The notes under the pieces are model-generated. The model saw nothing but the letters and a program-made list of their open reading frames with translations, ran no database searches and had not been told where the DNA came from. Position numbers and translations under genes: made by a program. 64,000 nucleotides of DNA from Petrolisthes cinctipes (Eukaryota; Arthropoda; Malacostraca; Decapoda; Porcellanidae): NCBI GenBank assembly GCA_033782935.1, contig JAWQEG010000365.1, positions 806,001 to 870,000 of the forward strand, in the 5' to 3' direction. Of the stretch, positions 60,348 through 64,000 are shown one piece after another; position 1 is the stretch's first letter; every line of letters starts with the position of its first letter.

Positions 60348-60537
60348 CCCCGTAGGGGGGTATTGCCTGTAGTAATGTGGGTAATACTTTAAGGGTTTTG
60401 GCGCCCCTTCGGCCCAAGTCACTAGCTTTCAGTTCTTCAACTGTCCCTCTTTTCTTTCAATATCCTTCCAGCTTGCTGTCACCTTTTTCTGGCGCTATAT
60501 AACCTCGCTTTTGCGGCGCCTAATATCCATCAATCAA
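60348..60537 (+). mobile_element. SINE-like repeat with 13-bp target duplication
   Basis: Flanked by exact TCATGTATTTGCC at 60335-60347 and 60538-60550. Ends in ATCA units. Same family as 9382-9600. It defines the 5' end (GCCCCCCGTAGGGGGG) of this repeat. Confidence 0.85.
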
Positions 60538-60630
60538 TCATGTATTTGCCAATGTTATCTTTGAATAGTCAACAGAACTGAATATATTTTAAGATTCCAA
60601 TATAAAATAATTTGTCTTAATGTTGTAGAA

Positions 60631-61692
60631 ATGGCAGAACGACGCGGCAATGTGATTGGTGATGGAAAACGTGCAAACGATCCTGCGGTTATTGCCAATC
60701 GTGGCCGTATCATCGGGATGTGGGAAGTTGGAAAATCATCGAGAGAAATTGCCCATATCACAGGCACCTCAGTCAGAACTGTTAATCGATGGATTCAACG
60801 GTGGCAAACTGAAGGCACAGTAAAATCAAAGGCTCGCAGTGGAAGACCTCGACTTCTCAGTCTTCAAGATACAGCCCGTGTGGTGGACATGTTAAACGAG
60901 CAGCCCAGGTGTTCGGCAGTTGATGTTACTGAGGCTCTACAGCTTCCCTGCGATCCACGGACCACGAGGAGACGCATTCACGAGATGGGCCTACACTGTT
61001 ATAGACCGGCCAAGAAAGAGAAACTGTCACAAGCCAACAAAGAGAGTCGACTTGGCTTTGCCTTACAGTATTTAGGAGCAGAAGTAGAGTTTTGGAACAC
61101 AGTCATATTTACGGATGAGAAGTGCTTCACTTCGGTGGAATCGGGGTCTAGGATTTGTTGGAGATCAGTAAACACACGGTATGATGCAAAGAATATACAG
61201 GAACAGGGCAAGAGTGGTAGAGTCAGTCTTTCATTCTGGGGATGGATGTGGGCGAATGGACCTGGGGAGTTGATAAAGATAGAAGGAAGATTCACAGGAC
61301 AGAAATATATTGACGTGTTAGAAAACGTTTTAATACCATCCGTGCGACACACTGCAATCCCACATCCCCATCCCATTAGACTGGTTCACGACAGAAGTCC
61401 TGTGCATATGTGCAGAGTGGTCCAGGATTGGCTACGTCAACATCCTGAGGTGGAGGTCCTCGATTGGCCACCAAAGGGTTGTGATATCAACCCGATTGAG
61501 AATTTATGGGGTATTATGGTCAGGGACTGGGATATAGGTGAACAACGAAATGTTCAAGCAATAGAACAAAAAGCACATGAGGTTTGGGAGTCAGTCAGGA
61601 ACCGTCCGACCATTTGTCACAATCTAGTGGCATCACTCCCCAGGAGGATTACTGGTGTTGTTGAAGCTCAAGGTGGCTGGACCTTGTATTGA
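60631..61692 (+). CDS. Tc1/mariner transposase, DD35E spacing (353 aa)
   Basis: Cut-and-paste transposase. N-terminal paired helix-turn-helix region: KSSREIAHITGTSVRTVNRW (about residues 36-55) and an arginine-rich linker KARSGRPRLLS (GRPR-like), then a second HTH. Catalytic residues: IFTDEKCF (first Asp), LVHDRSPVH (second Asp, where many relatives have QDNxPxH) and INPIENLWG (Glu). I count 35 residues between the second Asp and the Glu, one more than classical Tc1 DD34E. The frame has no stop or frameshift and full family length (about 340-350 aa). The Met at 60631 follows a short A/T leader. With long, near-identical inverted repeats, the element may be autonomous. Confidence 0.92.
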   Translation: MAERRGNVIGDGKRANDPAVIANRGRIIGMWEVGKSSREIAHITGTSVRTVNRWIQRWQTEGTVKSKARSGRPRLLSLQDTARVVDMLNEQPRCSAVDVTEALQLPCDPRTTRRRIHEMGLHCYRPAKKEKLSQANKESRLGFALQYLGAEVEFWNTVIFTDEKCFTSVESGSRICWRSVNTRYDAKNIQEQGKSGRVSLSFWGWMWANGPGELIKIEGRFTGQKYIDVLENVLIPSVRHTAIPHPHPIRLVHDRSPVHMCRVVQDWLRQHPEVEVLDWPPKGCDINPIENLWGIMVRDWDIGEQRNVQAIEQKAHEVWESVRNRPTICHNLVASLPRRITGVVEAQGGWTLY

Positions 61693-62366
61693 TGCCTTTG
61701 TATAATTATGGGAGTAATAATTTGCACATCTATATTGTCTTTTGTATCTCTGATACTCGCATGTATTTTACATTCAGTATAGTATATGTTGATACTGTAT
61801 GCAGTGAAATAGCCAAATTTTTGAATTAGTTTGCTGTATAAGTCAGGATCACAGCCGACTCGCTCGTCTGTGGTATGATGGTATCCAGTGTTACCATACG
61901 ATACCATCGTAATTAAACATAATACATAATTTCCTTTCAAACATACACGGTGGGATACTAATTAATATTGTTATAATAATAATAATTATTATTATATTAT
62001 TATTATTATTATTATGATTATTATTATTATTTTGCTATCATTATGTAAATGTGTCATAGCCTTCTTTTTTCGTCTATAATAAAGCGTTTCTTTAAAATTT
62101 ATTTATTTTAATCTCATCTGGAGCACCTTTTAATGCTGAATGATGTCCAGGCAGGTTATTATCCGTGTTTCCCTTTAATCATGAAAATAATTACCCTACA
62201 GTAATCTTGTCCTGCATCATTCGTGTGCTGATAAGCAAGACACAATGCTCGTTCATAATACTAACTGAAGCGTGTATTATTGAAGTTAAGACATTTGGTT
62301 CCTCTACAAAAATGCAATATACAACAAAGAATCATATATATGCAAACGTTATTTACCCTAACCTGT
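61693..62366. other. Tc1/mariner 3' non-coding region
   Basis: A/T-rich with an (ATT)n stretch at 61975-62030 and AATAAA-like signals near 62083. Confidence 0.5.
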
Positions 62367-62586
62367 CCTTATCGCTAGGTTAAATTCACTTGCTGCCAAT
62401 ATTTGTTCCTTATCATCCAATGGAACAAACCACTATATCGATTCCCTCTCCCCTACCTCCCTTTCCTACCGCACCCCGGCATCTCCCACTTCTCTTCTCA
62501 TGACGCACGTTGATCGAACCTTCGAACTTTGGCTGGTTGGGATTCATCATGCCCGGGGAGCGGGACACAACTTCTGACCGCCAGTG
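62367..62586. repeat. Tc1/mariner right inverted repeat
   Basis: Complement of 59702-59921. Confidence 0.92.
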
Positions 62587-62635
62587 TACATAAATGAGAA
62601 GAAATATCGGTTCCTTCATTCTATCATTGGCTGTA

Positions 62636-62814
62636 CACTCGCGGTCAGAAATTGTGTCCTAATCCTTTGGCACGATGAATCGCAACTAATCGAGCTTTGT
62701 TGATTCGAACTACTGTGTGTTGTAGGGAGACGCACAGTTGTTCGAACCTTTAAAGCTAGACTGTTTGAGATTCATTTTGACAGGGGATCGGGACACAATT
62801 TCTGACCGCGAGTG
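62636..62814. mobile_element. MITE related to the Tc1/mariner element (179 bp)
   Basis: Ends CACTCGCGGTCAGAAATTG and complement, flanked by TA (62634-62635, 62815-62816). The termini share CACT.GCGGTCAGAA.TTGTG with the full element 48 bp away, and inner blocks TTCGAACCTT also match. Confidence 0.85.
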
Positions 62815-63172
62815 TACATACCTCCATGGCTGCAACAGAAAGTGGACAGACACAGACAGTCATTAATTTTCGTATTTCTCCCAGTGATGGCCAAAAATGT
62901 TCAGAGTGTGTGCTGCATACAGCAATACTCCAGCCAGACCAAACTTGTGGTGTTACGTGTTGGTGAATACCTTCGGAGCCTTCATCCATCACTTAATGAA
63001 GGCAAATTGGACAAGGAATTAGCTGTGGTTTATTATATAAACAATATACAGTATATGAGAGAGAGAGGGGGGGTGGGAGTGGGAGGAAACTGTGAGAGAG
63101 AGAACAGAGAGGATGGGGATGGAGGGAGGGAAACCACACACGCACAATGGAGATGGAGCTTGATATACAGGG

Positions 63173-63894
63173 TGTATCGCGAGGTATATCATTAACTTAC
63201 ACCAGAGATATAAAATATAATTTTGAGTATATTTTGTTGTATAAAGTATGCTGTGTGCGATCTCAGTAAAGTACAATGAATACAAATAAAACCTATTTTA
63301 ACTTGTGTTGTCAAATGGCGGTGAACTTCAGAGGGAGTGTTTTCGGACCAAAGAGGCCTTATTTATTTCATCTTAATAAATTTTATCATGATTGCAATAT
63401 TTATGTGATGTTCTATAACGTACATTGAGTCATATTTTCAATGCAGAATGATAATACCAGGCCCCTATAAATAATATTCGACGAAATATGATTAATATCT
63501 TTTGGAGGTTAGGTAAACTCCCGACATAATGCTACCTGCAACTTATGCAAGCTTCAGCATTTCCCTACATTTCAAAAAACAATTCTTATACAGTCCTGGT
63601 ATTATCCCTCTGCATTGAAAACACGATTCAATGTACGTTATATAACATCACATAAATATTGCAATCATGATAAAATTTATTAAGATGAAATAAATAAGGC
63701 CTCTTTGGTCCGAAAAATATATTAGGCTACCACTCCCTCCGAAGTTCACCGCTATTTGACAACACAAATTAAAATAGTTTTTATCAGTATTCATTGTACT
63801 TTACTGAGATAACACACAGCATACTTTATACAACAAAATATACTCAAAATTATATTTTATATCTTTGGTGTAATATATTGATATACGTCACGAT

Positions 63895-63897
<3 letters not shown>
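63173..63897. mobile_element. Foldback element with ~290-bp arms
   Basis: 63173-63460 and 63590-63897 are reverse complements over long perfect stretches (for example TTATTTATTTCATCTTAATA and AATATTTATGTGATGTT). The right arm has a short extra segment near 63715. The ~130-bp centre is unique. No coding capacity. Confidence 0.9.
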
Positions 63898-63970
<73 letters not shown>

Positions 63971-63972
63971 TT
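63898..63972. repeat. (TA)n - (GA)n microsatellite
   Basis: Pure TA followed by pure GA at the window's end. Confidence 0.97.
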
Positions 63973-64000
63973 AGAGGGAGTGAGTGATGTGAGGAAGAAC

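Larger units (their letters stand above)
59702..62586 (+). mobile_element. Tc1/mariner element with 220-bp inverted repeats (2885 bp)
   Basis: Inverted repeats 59702-59921 and 62367-62586 start CACTGGCGGTCAGAAGTTG and are almost identical. TA duplications flank both ends (59700-59701, 62587-62588). It carries an open transposase. A SINE-like copy has inserted between the left repeat and the gene. Confidence 0.93.

Overview
This window is eukaryotic nuclear DNA, most likely from an arthropod and plausibly a decapod crustacean. The basis is split genes with GT/AG introns, very dense (TA)n, (GA)n and (TG)n microsatellites, and a mix of DIRS, Penelope-like, Ty3/gypsy, non-LTR, hAT, piggyBac and Tc1/mariner elements. 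No bacterial-style operon is present. The species call is an inference.

Two host-type genes can be read. On the + strand, eight exons between 3085 and 23187 encode parts of a flavin amine oxidase (N-terminal dinucleotide-binding motif and C-terminal FAD-contact block). Its central ~150 residues are missing where a nest of insertions sits, so it may be broken. On the - strand, four exons between 49033 and 43915 encode a Golgi-type carbohydrate 6-O-sulfotransferase (membrane anchor, 5'-PSB and 3'-PB PAPS-binding motifs). A full-length DIRS retroelement lies only about 58 bp upstream of its start codon.

Layout: 1-1.7 kb is the 5' half of a non-LTR retrotransposon (- strand), partly repeated in inverted orientation at 23.9-24.4 kb. 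3.7-8.6 kb holds three Penelope-like elements, two of them bordered by (TA)n arrays, with hammerhead-ribozyme-like cores in their tails. 13.7-22 kb is a three-level nest: a THAP-domain exon split by a LINE (21-bp target duplication), itself split by DIRS copy 1. 28.1-33.2 kb is a decayed Ty3/gypsy element. 34.5-36.5 kb is a hAT transposase. 37.1-39.9 kb is a split piggyBac transposase gene. 40.7-43.1 kb is a decayed LINE. 43.1-43.9 kb is a minisatellite. 49.1-56.5 kb is DIRS copy 2. 56.7-57.1 kb is a hAT MITE. 59.7-62.6 kb is an apparently intact Tc1/mariner element with 220-bp inverted repeats. 63.2-63.9 kb is a long foldback element.

The most interesting system is the pair of near-identical DIRS elements. 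Both carry gag/pol/tyrosine-recombinase genes on the - strand. Their gag and pol reading frames are joined only if three short introns (116, 100 and 69 bp) are removed, and the splice sites and phases are the same in both copies. Their terminal and internal complementary repeats differ between copies but agree within each copy, as expected if replication re-templates the ends. Copy 1 has an intact pol and a broken gag; copy 2 has an intact gag and a broken pol.
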